64,000 nt of DNA from Catellatospora sichuanensis. Its GTDB lineage: Bacteria > Actinomycetota > Actinomycetes > Mycobacteriales > Micromonosporaceae. Below, piece by piece: positions 44,931 through 53,059 of this stretch; the stretch's first letter is position 1, and every line of letters starts with the position of its first letter. Where the stretch lies: assembly GCF_007483665.1 (NCBI RefSeq), contig NZ_VIQO01000001.1, forward strand, positions 310,001 to 374,000, written 5' to 3'. A model generated the notes under the pieces. It was given only the letters and a program-made list of their open reading frames with translations. It did no database searches and was not told where the DNA came from. Made by a program: the position numbers and the translations under genes.

Positions 44931-46128
44931 CGGGGGCCACCTCCTTCTGCCTGTCCTTGAGCTCCGCCGCACGGCGACGGTTGGGCCACAGGCCCTGGGG
45001 GCGGTAGATCATCACGACGATGAGCAGGGCTCCGAAGATGACGAACCGCAGCGACGTCGGGCTGACGTCGATGTGCACCCCGAAAACCTCGACCGAGTCC
45101 GGCCAGCCGAACACGTCACCGACCGAGCGCAGCCACTCCGGCACGTAGATGACCAGGAAGCCGCCCAGGATCGCGCCGCCGATGCTGCCGGCGCCGCCCA
45201 GCACGACCGCCGCCAGCACCAGGATCGAGTTCTCCAGGCTGAACGTCGCCGAGTTGACGAAGTTCGCCTGACCGGCCCACAGCGAACCGGACAGGCCGCC
45301 GATCGCCGCGCCGATCGCGAACGCCCACAGCTTGAACTTGAACGTGGACACACCCATCAGCTCGGCCGCGTCCTCGTCCTCGCGGATGGCGACCCACGCC
45401 CGGCCGACCCGGCTGTTGGCCAGGTTACGGATCAGGAAGATGACCAGGATGATCACGGTCAGCACGAGCCAGTAGTAAGGCGACCAGTCGATGATCCCGA
45501 AGATCGGCGATCCGTCGGACCAGGTGCCCGGGGGGTGCGCCACGCTCGGGATACCCCGGTCGCCGTTGAGGATCCAGTCCTGGTTCTTGGCCACGATGCG
45601 GATGATCTCGGCGAAGCCCAGCGTCACGATCGCCAGGTAGTCACCACGTAGCCGCAGCGTCGGCCAGCCCAGCAGCACACCCGACAGCATCGCCAGCGCG
45701 ACCGCGATCGGCACCGTCACCAGCCACGGCCACGGGCTTTCCAGCCAGTTGTACTCAGTGATCAGCTTGCTGTCCGGCGAGGTCAGCAGCGCCACCGTGT
45801 AGGCGCCCACCGCGAAGAAGCCGAAGAAGCCGAGGTCCAGCAGACCCGCGTAACCCAGCACGACGTTCAGGCCCAGCGCGAGCAGGATGTAATACCCGCA
45901 CTGGAACAGCACGTTCGCCATGTCGGAGCGGGTCGTGTACAGGGGCAGGTAGCCATCGCCCGCCGGGATCGGCAAGCCCAGGTTCTCATAGAACCCCTTG
46001 ACCGGCAGCACGTACAGCAGCACCACGAAAGCGATCAGTGCGGCGATCCGGGCCGACTTGGGCAGTGCCCGGAACCGGTTCCCGAGGTGCAGCCCTCGAC
46101 GCTGCTTCTTGATCGTGTCGGTCGTCAT
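44923..46128 (-). CDS. livM: Branched-chain amino acid ABC transporter permease LivM
   Basis: 401 residues, about ten transmembrane helices. LivM signatures are LGLNVVLGYAGLLDLGFFGFFAVGAYT and WVAIREDEDAAELMGVSTFKFKLWAFAIGA (ATPase-contact loop), then GGAGSIGGAILGGFLV. A 55-residue basic N-terminus precedes a helix and a long loop. ATG 46128 overlaps the livH stop by 4 bases. Confidence 0.94.
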   Translation of the reverse strand: MTTDTIKKQRRGLHLGNRFRALPKSARIAALIAFVVLLYVLPVKGFYENLGLPIPAGDGYLPLYTTRSDMANVLFQCGYYILLALGLNVVLGYAGLLDLGFFGFFAVGAYTVALLTSPDSKLITEYNWLESPWPWLVTVPIAVALAMLSGVLLGWPTLRLRGDYLAIVTLGFAEIIRIVAKNQDWILNGDRGIPSVAHPPGTWSDGSPIFGIIDWSPYYWLVLTVIILVIFLIRNLANSRVGRAWVAIREDEDAAELMGVSTFKFKLWAFAIGAAIGGLSGSLWAGQANFVNSATFSLENSILVLAAVVLGGAGSIGGAILGGFLVIYVPEWLRSVGDVFGWPDSVEVFGVHIDVSPTSLRFVIFGALLIVVMIYRPQGLWPNRRRAAELKDRQKEVAPVE

Positions 46129-47075
46129 GCGCGGGCCCTCCCCAGCGATTCTCCCAGCAGACCGGTGGGGCGGAACATCAACAGGACCAGCAGAACCACG
46201 AAGGCGATGACGTTGGTCCAGTTGGACCCGAACAGCGCCGCGCCGTACGCCTCGACGAGGCCCAGCAGCAGGCCGCCGACCAGCGCGCCGCGCAGGTTGC
46301 CGATGCCGCCGAGGACCGCGGCCGAGAACGCCTTGATACCGATCAGGAAGCCCACGTTGAACCGGGTGTTGCCCTGCTTCAGGTTGAAGAAGACACCGGC
46401 GACGCCGGCCAGCAGACCGCCGAGGAGGAACACGAGCGCGATCACGCGGCCCTTGTTCACACCCATCAGAGCGGCGGTGTCGGCGTCCTGGGCCACCGCC
46501 CGGATGCCCCGGCCGAAGCGGGTCTTGGCGACGAACCAGTCCAGTGCGAACATGACGCCGAGCGCAACCACGAAGGTCGTCAGCTGCAGCGGCGTGATTG
46601 TCCAGCCACCGGCGGAGAACAGCGGCTCGTTCGGCAGGATGCTCGGAATGCCCTTCTGGCGGCGCTCGGTCACCGCGCCCATCGCCTCAGCGAGCACGAA
46701 CGAGGCGCCGATGGCGCTGATCAGGAAGGCCAGCGGTGGCGCGTTGCGTTTGCGCAGCGGCCGGTAGGCCACAGTCTCGAGCACAACCGCGACGCCGCCG
46801 GAGAACAGGGCGGCGACCACGAGGGCCACCAGAATCAGCAGCAGCGCCATGCCCAGGTCGGGCCGGCCGGAGTTGCTGTCGTAGCCCATGATCCCCCAGG
46901 TCCACAGCGCGGCGAAGCTGCCGAACATGAAGACCTCGGAGTGGGCAAAGTTGATCAGGCGCAGAACGCCGTAGACCAGGGTGTAACCCAGAGCGACCAA
47001 CGCGTAGATCGACCCTTGGGCCAATCCGGTGGTGGTCAGATCCGGGAAACCCTGGATCAGGTCATCGAAATTCAC
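46125..47075 (-). CDS. livH: Branched-chain amino acid ABC transporter permease LivH
   Basis: 316 residues with eight or nine helices and the LivH texts GLAQGSIYALVALGYTLVYGVLRLINFAHSE, VAQDADTAALMGVNKGRVIALVF and AVLGGIGNLRGALVGGLLLG. GTG 47075 is selected because GGGAG lies 5 bases upstream; a TTG nine codons earlier is possible. It is separated from livK by 100 bases containing a terminator, so it is probably expressed by read-through at a lower level than livK. Confidence 0.93.
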   Translation of the reverse strand: MNFDDLIQGFPDLTTTGLAQGSIYALVALGYTLVYGVLRLINFAHSEVFMFGSFAALWTWGIMGYDSNSGRPDLGMALLLILVALVVAALFSGGVAVVLETVAYRPLRKRNAPPLAFLISAIGASFVLAEAMGAVTERRQKGIPSILPNEPLFSAGGWTITPLQLTTFVVALGVMFALDWFVAKTRFGRGIRAVAQDADTAALMGVNKGRVIALVFLLGGLLAGVAGVFFNLKQGNTRFNVGFLIGIKAFSAAVLGGIGNLRGALVGGLLLGLVEAYGAALFGSNWTNVIAFVVLLVLLMFRPTGLLGESLGRARA

Positions 47076-47100
47076 GGGGGCTCCCGAAGGGTTCTCTTTC

Positions 47101-47143
47101 AAAAACGGGTGCGGCCGGAAGGGGGTACCTCCGGCCGCACCCG
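47101..47143 (-). terminator. Terminator/attenuator between livK and livH
   Basis: On the minus strand GGGTGCGGCCGGA pairs perfectly with TCCGGCCGCACCC (13 bp) over a 10-base loop and is followed directly by TTTTT. Located inside an operon, it should raise binding protein output relative to the membrane subunits. Confidence 0.9.
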
Positions 47144-47178
47144 GATCAACTGCGAATCAACTGCCGATCAGGAGATGA

Positions 47179-48345
47179 TCAGCTCTTCGGGATCTGCGTG
47201 GGGTTGGCCCACGCGCCGTCCTTGGCAGTGAACGCCCAGACCGCGACCTGCGCCGGGTCCAGCTCGCCGTTGGCCTCCCACTTGTAGGTCACGCCGGTGG
47301 CGGAACCGACACCGTTGTAGGTGCCCAGGAACGCCTGCATGTCGGCGCGCGTGGTCTTCCCGGCCTTGAAGCCCTCCAGGAACACCTTGGTCAGGTCGTA
47401 CGCCACGTCGGCGTACACGCCCGGGTCGGTGCCGAACTTGGCCTTGAAGTCGGCCACGAAGTTGCCCTTGGCCGCGGTCGCCGGGCCACAGGGGCACGTC
47501 ACGATCGCGCCCTCGACGTCAGCCTTGCCGGTCACGCTCAGCATGTTGGCGTCGTACAGGCCGTCGCCACCGATGAAGGTGCCCTTGAAGCCGCCGGCAC
47601 GCAGCTGCTTCAGGAACGGGGCCGCCTCCGGGGTGTAACCGCCGTAGAACACCGCGTCCGCGCCGCTGCTCTTGACCGCGGTCACGACCGGGCCGAACTC
47701 CTGCTGCTTCTCGGTGACCTTGTCCTGGCCGATGACGACCGGGCCGAGGATCTTCTTGACCTCGTCACGCAGGCCGGTGCCGTACGCGGACTGGTCGTCG
47801 ACGATGAAGACCTTGGTGGCCTTCGCAACGTCCTTCAGGTAGCGGCCGATGGCCGGGCCCTGCGACAGGTCGTTGCCGACGCCACGGTGGAAGATCTTCC
47901 AGTTCTTGGAGCTCAGGCTCGGGCGGGTGGCCGACTGAGTGATGGTCGGCATCCCGGCCTGGTCGAAGATCGGGTTGGCGACCTCGGACTCACCCGAGAA
48001 CGCCGGGCCGACGATGCCGATGATCTTGGCGTCGGCAACCGCGCTGGTCGCCAGAGCGGCGGCCTTGTCCGGCGAGCCCTGCGAGTCGAAGGGCACCAGG
48101 GAGACGTCGGCACCGGGGTTGGCCGCGTTGTACTCCGCGATCGCCAGCTCGGCGCCGTTCTTGCCCGGCGTCACGAGACCGGCGTTGTCACCGGTGAGGG
48201 CGCCGAAGAAACCGATCTTCAGACCCGAAACCGTGGTGCCACCACCGGTGCTCGGGGCCTCATCCTTCTTGCATGCGGCGGCGCCACCGGCGACGAGCGC
48301 CAGAATGGCGACGCCTCCGAGCACTCGCGCGAGTCGTTGCCTCAA
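47179..48345 (-). CDS. livK: Branched-chain amino acid ABC transporter substrate-binding lipoprotein LivK
   Basis: 388 residues. The TTG start at 48345 has GGAGGAGGG 8-9 bases upstream and gives a compact lipoprotein signal ending AGGAAAC. The periplasmic binding protein type 1 fold is evident: KIGFFGALTGDNAGLVTPGKNGAELAI, GPAFSGESEVANPIFDQAGMP, FIVDDQSAYGTGLRDEVKK and AYDLTKVFLEGFKAG. It binds Leu/Ile/Val or related ligands outside the membrane and feeds LivHM. It heads the operon; a -10 box and an inverted repeat are upstream. Confidence 0.93.
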   Translation of the reverse strand: MRQRLARVLGGVAILALVAGGAAACKKDEAPSTGGGTTVSGLKIGFFGALTGDNAGLVTPGKNGAELAIAEYNAANPGADVSLVPFDSQGSPDKAAALATSAVADAKIIGIVGPAFSGESEVANPIFDQAGMPTITQSATRPSLSSKNWKIFHRGVGNDLSQGPAIGRYLKDVAKATKVFIVDDQSAYGTGLRDEVKKILGPVVIGQDKVTEKQQEFGPVVTAVKSSGADAVFYGGYTPEAAPFLKQLRAGGFKGTFIGGDGLYDANMLSVTGKADVEGAIVTCPCGPATAAKGNFVADFKAKFGTDPGVYADVAYDLTKVFLEGFKAGKTTRADMQAFLGTYNGVGSATGVTYKWEANGELDPAQVAVWAFTAKDGAWANPTQIPKS

Positions 48346-48412
48346 GGCTTGAACCCTCCTCCATCCGAGATCCGGACCGCCGCCGCGACTGTGCGGGCAG
48401 CAAGACCGGAAC

Positions 48413-48447
48413 AGATCGTGAACCACGATCTGGCCAGGGACGTTATA
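48413..48447 (-). promoter_or_regulatory. livK promoter -10 and 8-bp inverted repeat
   Basis: On the minus strand TATAAC (48447-48442) is followed 10 bases later by AGATCGTG-GTT-CACGATCT (48431-48413), which would fall at the start of the transcript. This is a good candidate for a repressor site; the regulator is unknown. Confidence 0.5.
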
Positions 48448-48544
48448 CGACTCACACCCGGATCGGTAAGACCTCGCCTAAGGGTTGACCCAACCGTTAC
48501 GTGAGCAGCACCATTCGGGCGTACCCCCCGGTGACCTGCGAGTA

Positions 48545-49714
48545 TCATCTGTGCTTCGGCGGCAAGTCCATGATCCACGCGTGTGCCCCGGAACCGGCGT
48601 CGCCGAGCGCCAGAACCCGCGAGCCCGACCCGGCGACACCTGCGGCGGTCACCCCGGCCACCGGCAGCGGGGCCGGCGAAGCCACCGCCACCCAGCCCTG
48701 ATCGGGTGACATGAGCCACAACCGGTACATCTCGCCATCTGAGACAGCGGCCAGCAGACCCGCGTCCGTGACCGCCACACCGGCCACCCACGCCACCGGC
48801 CCCGGCCGCGTCGATCCGAAGGCCCCGGCGTCCGCCCACCGCCCGTCCGCCAGCCGCCACGCCCCGAACCGGTCCCCCCGCAGCCCCACCGCGTACGGCG
48901 TCCCGGCCACCACGGCCACCCGGTCGAACTCCTCGTAGTCCGGCGACTCCGGCGCGGGCAGTCGGGTCCAGCGCTCGCCGTCCGGCGAGGTCCAGGCCAG
49001 CGCGTCGCGGTCGATGCGGTCCGCGCGGGTCAGCGCGCCCACCATCAACCAGCCGTCGGCCACCGGCGCCACGTCGTACGCGGTGGTCCGCCCCCGGGCG
49101 TCGCCCGCCAGCTCCGGCAGGCCCTCCCGGATGGCGAACCCGGTCGCGTCCGGCGACAACCACACCGCCGCCCCCGCCAGCCGGTTCCCGGCGATCGCCC
49201 AGCCCCGGGGGCCGCCCGCGAGCCGGACCGTGTTCACCGCATCCGGGCCGCCGTAGAGCTGGAACCCGGCGATCACCTCGTGCAGCGGGCCGTCCGGGCC
49301 GCCATACCACTGGGTCACCCGCGGATTGCCGTGCGCGCCCCCGCTGCGCGCCCCCAGCATCGCGATCCGGTCGCCCCGGCAGCCAACGGCGTAGATCACG
49401 GCCCGCTTGCCGTAATAGGTGGTGCCCAGGAACTCCAGCGAGCGCCAGGTCAGCCCGTCCGGGCTGGTCCACGCCACCGGCCGGGTCATCCCGGCCGGAT
49501 CGGCGAGCGCCCCGGTCAGATACCACCGGCCGTCGCAGACCGTCGCCTCGCGCAGCACGAGGCGACCCGCCGGACCGGGCGGCCCGGGTAGCGTCAGCTC
49601 ACGCCACGACGGGCGCAGCTCGGGTTCGGGCGTCGGGAGCGGCGCGGCGGAGGTACATCCGCCGACCAGAGCGACCAGGAGCATCAGCGCGACCGTGCCA
49701 CGACCGGACAGCAT
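48545..49714 (-). CDS. Putative lipoprotein with beta-propeller-like repeats
   Basis: 389 residues. Signal peptide with lipobox LVGGC (Cys20). The remainder has repeated strands with Asp-box-like turns, such as AWTSPDGLTWRSLEF and AWTSPDGERWTRLPAP, similar to sialidase-fold or BNR-type propellers. No catalytic residues typical of sialidases are recognisable. It is probably a surface lipoprotein of unknown function. ATG 49714 follows a TACGAT box by 6 bases. Confidence 0.75.
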   Translation of the reverse strand: MLSGRGTVALMLLVALVGGCTSAAPLPTPEPELRPSWRELTLPGPPGPAGRLVLREATVCDGRWYLTGALADPAGMTRPVAWTSPDGLTWRSLEFLGTTYYGKRAVIYAVGCRGDRIAMLGARSGGAHGNPRVTQWYGGPDGPLHEVIAGFQLYGGPDAVNTVRLAGGPRGWAIAGNRLAGAAVWLSPDATGFAIREGLPELAGDARGRTTAYDVAPVADGWLMVGALTRADRIDRDALAWTSPDGERWTRLPAPESPDYEEFDRVAVVAGTPYAVGLRGDRFGAWRLADGRWADAGAFGSTRPGPVAWVAGVAVTDAGLLAAVSDGEMYRLWLMSPDQGWVAVASPAPLPVAGVTAAGVAGSGSRVLALGDAGSGAHAWIMDLPPKHR

Positions 49715-49720
49715 CGCCCG

Positions 49721-49726
49721 ATCGTA
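49721..49726 (-). promoter_or_regulatory. -10 box TACGAT, leaderless start of the propeller lipoprotein gene
   Basis: On the minus strand TACGAT is followed by 6 bases (CGGGCG) and ATG 49714. Confidence 0.5.
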
Positions 49727-49780
49727 GGCGCGCCGCCGCGATCGCGTTGACCCCGACGGCGGCGTGCGCCCTTGAGCTGC

Positions 49781-50410
49781 CTACTCCGCGGACTCCGCGG
49801 CCGCGGCCTCGACGATGATCCGCTCGGCCACCTCGCGCATCGTCAGGCGGTGGTCCATCGCGGTGCGCTGGATCCACTTGAACGCCTGCGGCTCGTTCAT
49901 GCCGTACTGCGTCATCAGCGCGCCCTTGGCCCGCTCGACGGCCTTGCGGGTCTCCAGCCGGTCGTTCAGCCCGGCGACCTCGGCCTCCAGCGCCGCGACC
50001 TCGGCGAACCGGGACAGCGCGATCTCGATCGCCGGCACCAGGTCACTCTGCTGGAACGGCTTGACCAGGTATGCCATCGCGCCCGCGGCACGGGCCCGCT
50101 CGACCAGGTCCCGCTGGCTGAACGCGGTCAGGATGATCACCGGGGCGATGCGCGCGCCGGCGATCCGCTCCGCGGCGGCCAGACCATCCATGATCGGCAT
50201 CTTGATGTCCAGGATGCACAGGTCGGGGTGCAGCTCCTCGGCCAGCTTCACCGCGGTCTCGCCGTCACCGGCCTCGCCGACCACGTCGTAGCCTTCCTCG
50301 CCGAGCATCTCGGCCAGGTCCAGCCTGATCAGCGCCTCGTCCTCCGCGATCAGCACGCGCTTGCGCACGACACCAGCCTGCTTCTCGGTCACTGGAACCA
50401 CAACCCCCAC
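49781..50410 (-). CDS. pdtaR: ANTAR-domain response regulator (PdtaR type)
   Basis: 209 residues. The N-terminal receiver domain has VLIAEDEALIRLDLAEML, the phospho-acceptor Asp68 (CILDIKMP) and the Lys of LVKPFQQSDL. A short coiled coil (VAALEAEVAGLNDRLE) leads to the ANTAR RNA-binding domain, KAVERAKGALMTQYGMNEPQAFKWIQRTAMDHRLTMREVA. ANTAR regulators act as transcription antiterminators by binding paired hairpins. PdtaR normally works with the orphan kinase PdtaS, not encoded here. A GTG at 50392 is an alternative start. It is divergent from tRNA-Leu. Confidence 0.9.
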   Translation of the reverse strand: MGVVVPVTEKQAGVVRKRVLIAEDEALIRLDLAEMLGEEGYDVVGEAGDGETAVKLAEELHPDLCILDIKMPIMDGLAAAERIAGARIAPVIILTAFSQRDLVERARAAGAMAYLVKPFQQSDLVPAIEIALSRFAEVAALEAEVAGLNDRLETRKAVERAKGALMTQYGMNEPQAFKWIQRTAMDHRLTMREVAERIIVEAAAAESAE

Positions 50411-50449
50411 ACCACGAATGCCGTTTGCCTACCCGGCAGCCTAGTCGGG

Positions 50450-50455
50450 TACAGT
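50450..50455 (+). promoter_or_regulatory. -10 box TACAGT of the tRNA-Leu gene
   Basis: TACAGT ends 11 bases before the first base of the tRNA, as expected for a short 5' leader. The -35 candidate TTGCCT at 50425 has a 19-base spacer and is weak. Confidence 0.45.
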
Positions 50456-50466
50456 GACGCAAGCTC

Positions 50467-50550
50467 GCCGGGATGGCGCAACTGGCTGACGCGATCGTCT
50501 CAAAAGCGATTGCCCGAAAGGGCATGCGGGTTCGAATCCCGTTCCCGGCA
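50467..50550 (+). tRNA. tRNA-Leu (anticodon CAA)
   Basis: The acceptor GCCGGGA pairs with TCCCGGC, and A50550 is the discriminator. The D-arm is present, the anticodon stem ATCGT/GCGAT carries loop CTCAAAA with anticodon CAA, a class II long variable arm TGCCC-GAAA-GGGCA follows, and the T-arm contains GTTCGAATCC. CCA is not encoded (ACAA follows). CAA reads UUG codons. A LAGLIDADG-type gene starts 35 bases downstream. Confidence 0.95.
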
Positions 50551-50584
50551 CAACTGTCGTACAGCAGTTCGATAATCGACTACT

Positions 50585-51328
50585 GTGCACCCCCTTGCCA
50601 TCCGCCGGCAGGCCCGGCTCGAGCACCGCAACGGATCATCGATCGGCTCCGTCGCAGCCCGCCTCGGCCTCCCCTATCAGACGGTGCGCACATGGTGTCG
50701 CAACGAAGGCGCACCGGACAGCCGCTTCACCGAGGCCCGGTGTTTTCGATGCCGTGAGACCACGTCGGCCGACCGCGAGCCGTATGCCTACCTCCTGGGC
50801 ATCTACCTCGGCGACGGCCATCTGGTGACCTCCGCGAAGGTGCCGGTGCTGCGGATCTCCTGCACAGCCGCGTACACCGACCTACTGGACCAGGCAGAGA
50901 AGGCGATGCTCGCCACACTGGCCAATCGGGTTCAGCGCATCCGACAAAAGGGATCTGTGAACCTGCAGAGCTACTCGAAGCACTGGCCCTGCCTCTTTCC
51001 GCAAGCTGGGGCCGGCAAGAAACACGAGCGGAGGATCGAACTCGAGTCCTGGCAGCAAGCGATCGTCCTCGATCATCCCGGCGCGTTTCTTCGAGGGCTG
51101 TTCCACTCGGACGGCTGCCGGGCCATCAACCGGATCACCAAGAACGGCAAGACCTACGAGTATCCCCGCTACCTCTTCGCCAACGAGTCCGCCGACATCC
51201 TGGCCGTGTGCGGCTGGGCGCTGGATCTGCTCGGCGTGGCCTGGCGGTTGAACCGCCGCAACTCGCTGTCCGTGGCCCGCCGCGACGCTGTCGCCTTGCT
51301 CGACGAGCACGTCGGCCCGAAGTCCTGA
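50585..51328 (+). CDS. LAGLIDADG homing-endonuclease-like protein with N-terminal HTH
   Basis: 247 residues. Residues about 1-40 form a helix-turn-helix of resolvase/transposase type (SIGSVAARLGLPYQTVRTWCRNEG), followed by a single CFRC pair. Two LAGLIDADG motifs are visible, YLLGIYLGDGHL and FLRGLFHSDGC, each ending in the catalytic-type acidic residue, as in monomeric two-motif endonucleases. GTG 50585 is preceded by GATAAT 8 bases upstream. It follows tRNA-Leu directly and is not inside an intron or intein. The codon usage looks less GC-biased than in neighbours (by eye). It may be a free-standing homing enzyme targeting the tRNA locus, or a domesticated DNA-binding protein. Confidence 0.75.
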   Translation: MHPLAIRRQARLEHRNGSSIGSVAARLGLPYQTVRTWCRNEGAPDSRFTEARCFRCRETTSADREPYAYLLGIYLGDGHLVTSAKVPVLRISCTAAYTDLLDQAEKAMLATLANRVQRIRQKGSVNLQSYSKHWPCLFPQAGAGKKHERRIELESWQQAIVLDHPGAFLRGLFHSDGCRAINRITKNGKTYEYPRYLFANESADILAVCGWALDLLGVAWRLNRRNSLSVARRDAVALLDEHVGPKS

Positions 51329-51399
51329 CCGCACCTGATCCGGCCGGGCGCTGCCCCTGTCGCACGTGGCGGGCGGCGCTCCGCGTACACCATCCTAGG

Positions 51400-51448
51400 A
51401 TTCCAGCCCGTAACCGAACCGCCGGAGCGGACGGTTGCGGGCTGGAAT
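51400..51448. repeat. Palindrome between the LAGLIDADG and TauE/SafE genes
   Basis: ATTCCAGCCCGTAACCG (51400-51416) pairs with CGGTTGCGGGCTGGAAT (51432-51448), 17 bp with one mismatch and a 15-base loop. Between convergent genes it can work as a bidirectional terminator. Confidence 0.75.
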
Positions 51449-51455
51449 GCGCTGG

Positions 51456-52358
51456 TCAGGCGGCGGGCACGAGCTCCGGCTCGGTGGTGACGGCGGGCTG
51501 TGCGGTGCGGGCACGGCGCCATGCGCTCACCGAGAAGCCGATGGCGAGCACCCAGAGCGCCACCACGAGCGGGTAGGCATAGGGGCCGAGCTGGGCTTCG
51601 ACCTTGAAAACCCGAAGCAGGCTGCGCGTATTGACGAGCATGATGAGCCCGCCCACGAACGCGCCGAGCAGCTGCGCGGGCACGTGGCGGACCAGCCAGG
51701 CGGCGATCGGCGCGGCGATGACGCCGCCGACGAGCAGCGCGGCGACGGTCGGCAGCACGAAGCCTTCGGAGCCGAGTCCGAGCAGGAAGCCGATGCTGGC
51801 GGCGCCGGCGACGAGGAATTCGGACGTGCCGACGGAGCCGATGACCCTGCGCGGCTCCATGCTGCCGGAGGCGAGCAGGGTAGGCGTGGCGACAGGGCCC
51901 CACCCTCCCCCGCCGGTGGCGTCGATGAAGCCGGCGAACAGGCCGAGCGGGGCGAGGAAACGGCGGGGCAGCGCGCGGGGCCGGGTGGGCCGCAGCGGGC
52001 GGGCGAAGCGGAACAGCAGGTACGCGCCGAGCGCGAGCAGGATGCCGGCGGTCCACGGGATGGCGGACTCGGTGGAGATGCTGCTCAGGACGGTGGCTCC
52101 GGCGAAGGCGCCGACGGCGCCGGGCAGCGCGATGTTGCGTACCACGCGCCAGTCGACGTTGCCGAAGCGCCAGTGGGAGATGCCCGAGGCGAGGGTGGTG
52201 CCGACTTCGGCGAGGTGCACGGAGGCGGAGGCGGCGGCCGGGGAGATGCCGGCGATGAGCAGCAGGGTGCTGGAGGTGACGCCGTATGCCATGCCCAGGG
52301 AGCCGTCGACGAGCTGGGCGACGAGTCCCACCAATGCCATGACCAGCAGTTTTCGCAC
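51456..52358 (-). CDS. TauE/SafE (TSUP) family sulfite/organosulfur exporter
   Basis: A 300-residue membrane protein with eight helices. The family hallmarks are the N-terminal VGLVAQLVDGSLGMAYGV and the mid-protein repeat LGLFAGFIDATGGGGWGPVATP, plus GTSEFLVAGAASIGF. TSUP proteins move sulfite, sulfoacetate and related anions. Immediately upstream on the same strand is an Rrf2 regulator gene, and the intergenic region holds an inverted repeat over the likely -10 box, so regulation in response to sulfur status is plausible. Confidence 0.9.
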   Translation of the reverse strand: MRKLLVMALVGLVAQLVDGSLGMAYGVTSSTLLLIAGISPAAASASVHLAEVGTTLASGISHWRFGNVDWRVVRNIALPGAVGAFAGATVLSSISTESAIPWTAGILLALGAYLLFRFARPLRPTRPRALPRRFLAPLGLFAGFIDATGGGGWGPVATPTLLASGSMEPRRVIGSVGTSEFLVAGAASIGFLLGLGSEGFVLPTVAALLVGGVIAAPIAAWLVRHVPAQLLGAFVGGLIMLVNTRSLLRVFKVEAQLGPYAYPLVVALWVLAIGFSVSAWRRARTAQPAVTTEPELVPAA

Positions 52359-52393
52359 GGCCGTCGCCTCCTACCGATCCCAGCTTCTTGGTA

Positions 52394-52416
52394 TTTCCGA
52401 TCAGTTTAATAGGAAA
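52394..52416 (-). promoter_or_regulatory. Inverted repeat overlapping the TauE/SafE promoter
   Basis: TTTCC (52394-52398) and GGAAA (52412-52416) flank an AT-rich centre that on the minus strand includes TATTAAACT, a -10-like text about 50 bases upstream of GTG 52358. It stands out in GC-poor composition from all surroundings and is a candidate Rrf2 site. Confidence 0.45.
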
Positions 52417-52472
52417 GGTAGGGAAGGCAAGACGGGTTGTTGAAATTTGGCGAAGCGGCTGTCAGGAATCCG

Positions 52473-52910
52473 TCAGGAGGCAGTGAGTGGCAGGCGGGCG
52501 GCGACCGACTCGGGGAGCGCTCCGGCGACGACGTGCGCGATGGTGACCTGGGTCAGAATTGCCCGCTCCGACTCCTCCACCGCGGTCCACACCTGCTGCA
52601 GCGACTGCGCCGCGCCCAGCGGGGCGTCGGCCTGTGCGGCCCGTGGCGAGCCGAGCGGACCGTCGATGACCTCGATGACCTCGACCAGGGAGATCTGTTC
52701 GGCCGGCCGGGCCAGCCAGTAGCCGCCCTCCGGCCCGCGCTGGGCGAACACGATGCCGCCTCGGCGCAGCTGCAGCAGGATGCTCTCGCAGAACTTCGGC
52801 GGGATCTCCTGCGCACGGGCGATGCGCTCGGAGGTGACCGGGCCGTCGCCCCCGGAGGCGAGTTCGATCACGGCGCGCAACGCGTAGTCGACGCGGGCGG
52901 ACAGTCGCAT
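52473..52910 (-). CDS. Rrf2 family transcriptional regulator
   Basis: 145 residues. The winged-helix part begins MRLSARVDYALRAVIELA and carries ARAQEIPPKFCESILLQLRRGGIVFAQRGPEGGYWLARP, the family DNA-binding and wing text. The only cysteine is Cys41; the three-cysteine cluster loop of IscR/NsrR is missing, so it is probably not an Fe-S protein of that type and is closer to CymR-like members. GATAAT lies 5 bases before ATG 52910. The adjacent TauE/SafE gene is its likely target. Confidence 0.88.
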   Translation of the reverse strand: MRLSARVDYALRAVIELASGGDGPVTSERIARAQEIPPKFCESILLQLRRGGIVFAQRGPEGGYWLARPAEQISLVEVIEVIDGPLGSPRAAQADAPLGAAQSLQQVWTAVEESERAILTQVTIAHVVAGALPESVAARLPLTAS

Positions 52911-52988
52911 GACCCATTATCGCCCGCACAGATCACTCCCCCACCCGAACAGACCCACCCCGTGACCCACCCCACCCATGATCAGGAT

Positions 52989-53055
52989 GATCTTGCGCGA
53001 ACTGTTGGCCTTTTGCCCTTTTTGGGCGTGTCGCACCCACAGTTCACGCAAGATC
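52989..53055. repeat. 67-bp palindromic element, copy 2
   Basis: The arms (52989-53005, 53039-53055) begin GATCTTGCGCGAACTGT and end CACGCAAGATC, one mismatch in 17. The 33-base centre is the reverse-complement relative of the centre at 14506-14538. Confidence 0.85.
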
Positions 53056-53059
53056 GTCG

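Noticed and set aside
50467-51450. Integrated genetic element at tRNA-Leu
   Set aside because: No integrase and no duplicated tRNA 3' end are visible downstream, so only the LAGLIDADG gene itself is reported.
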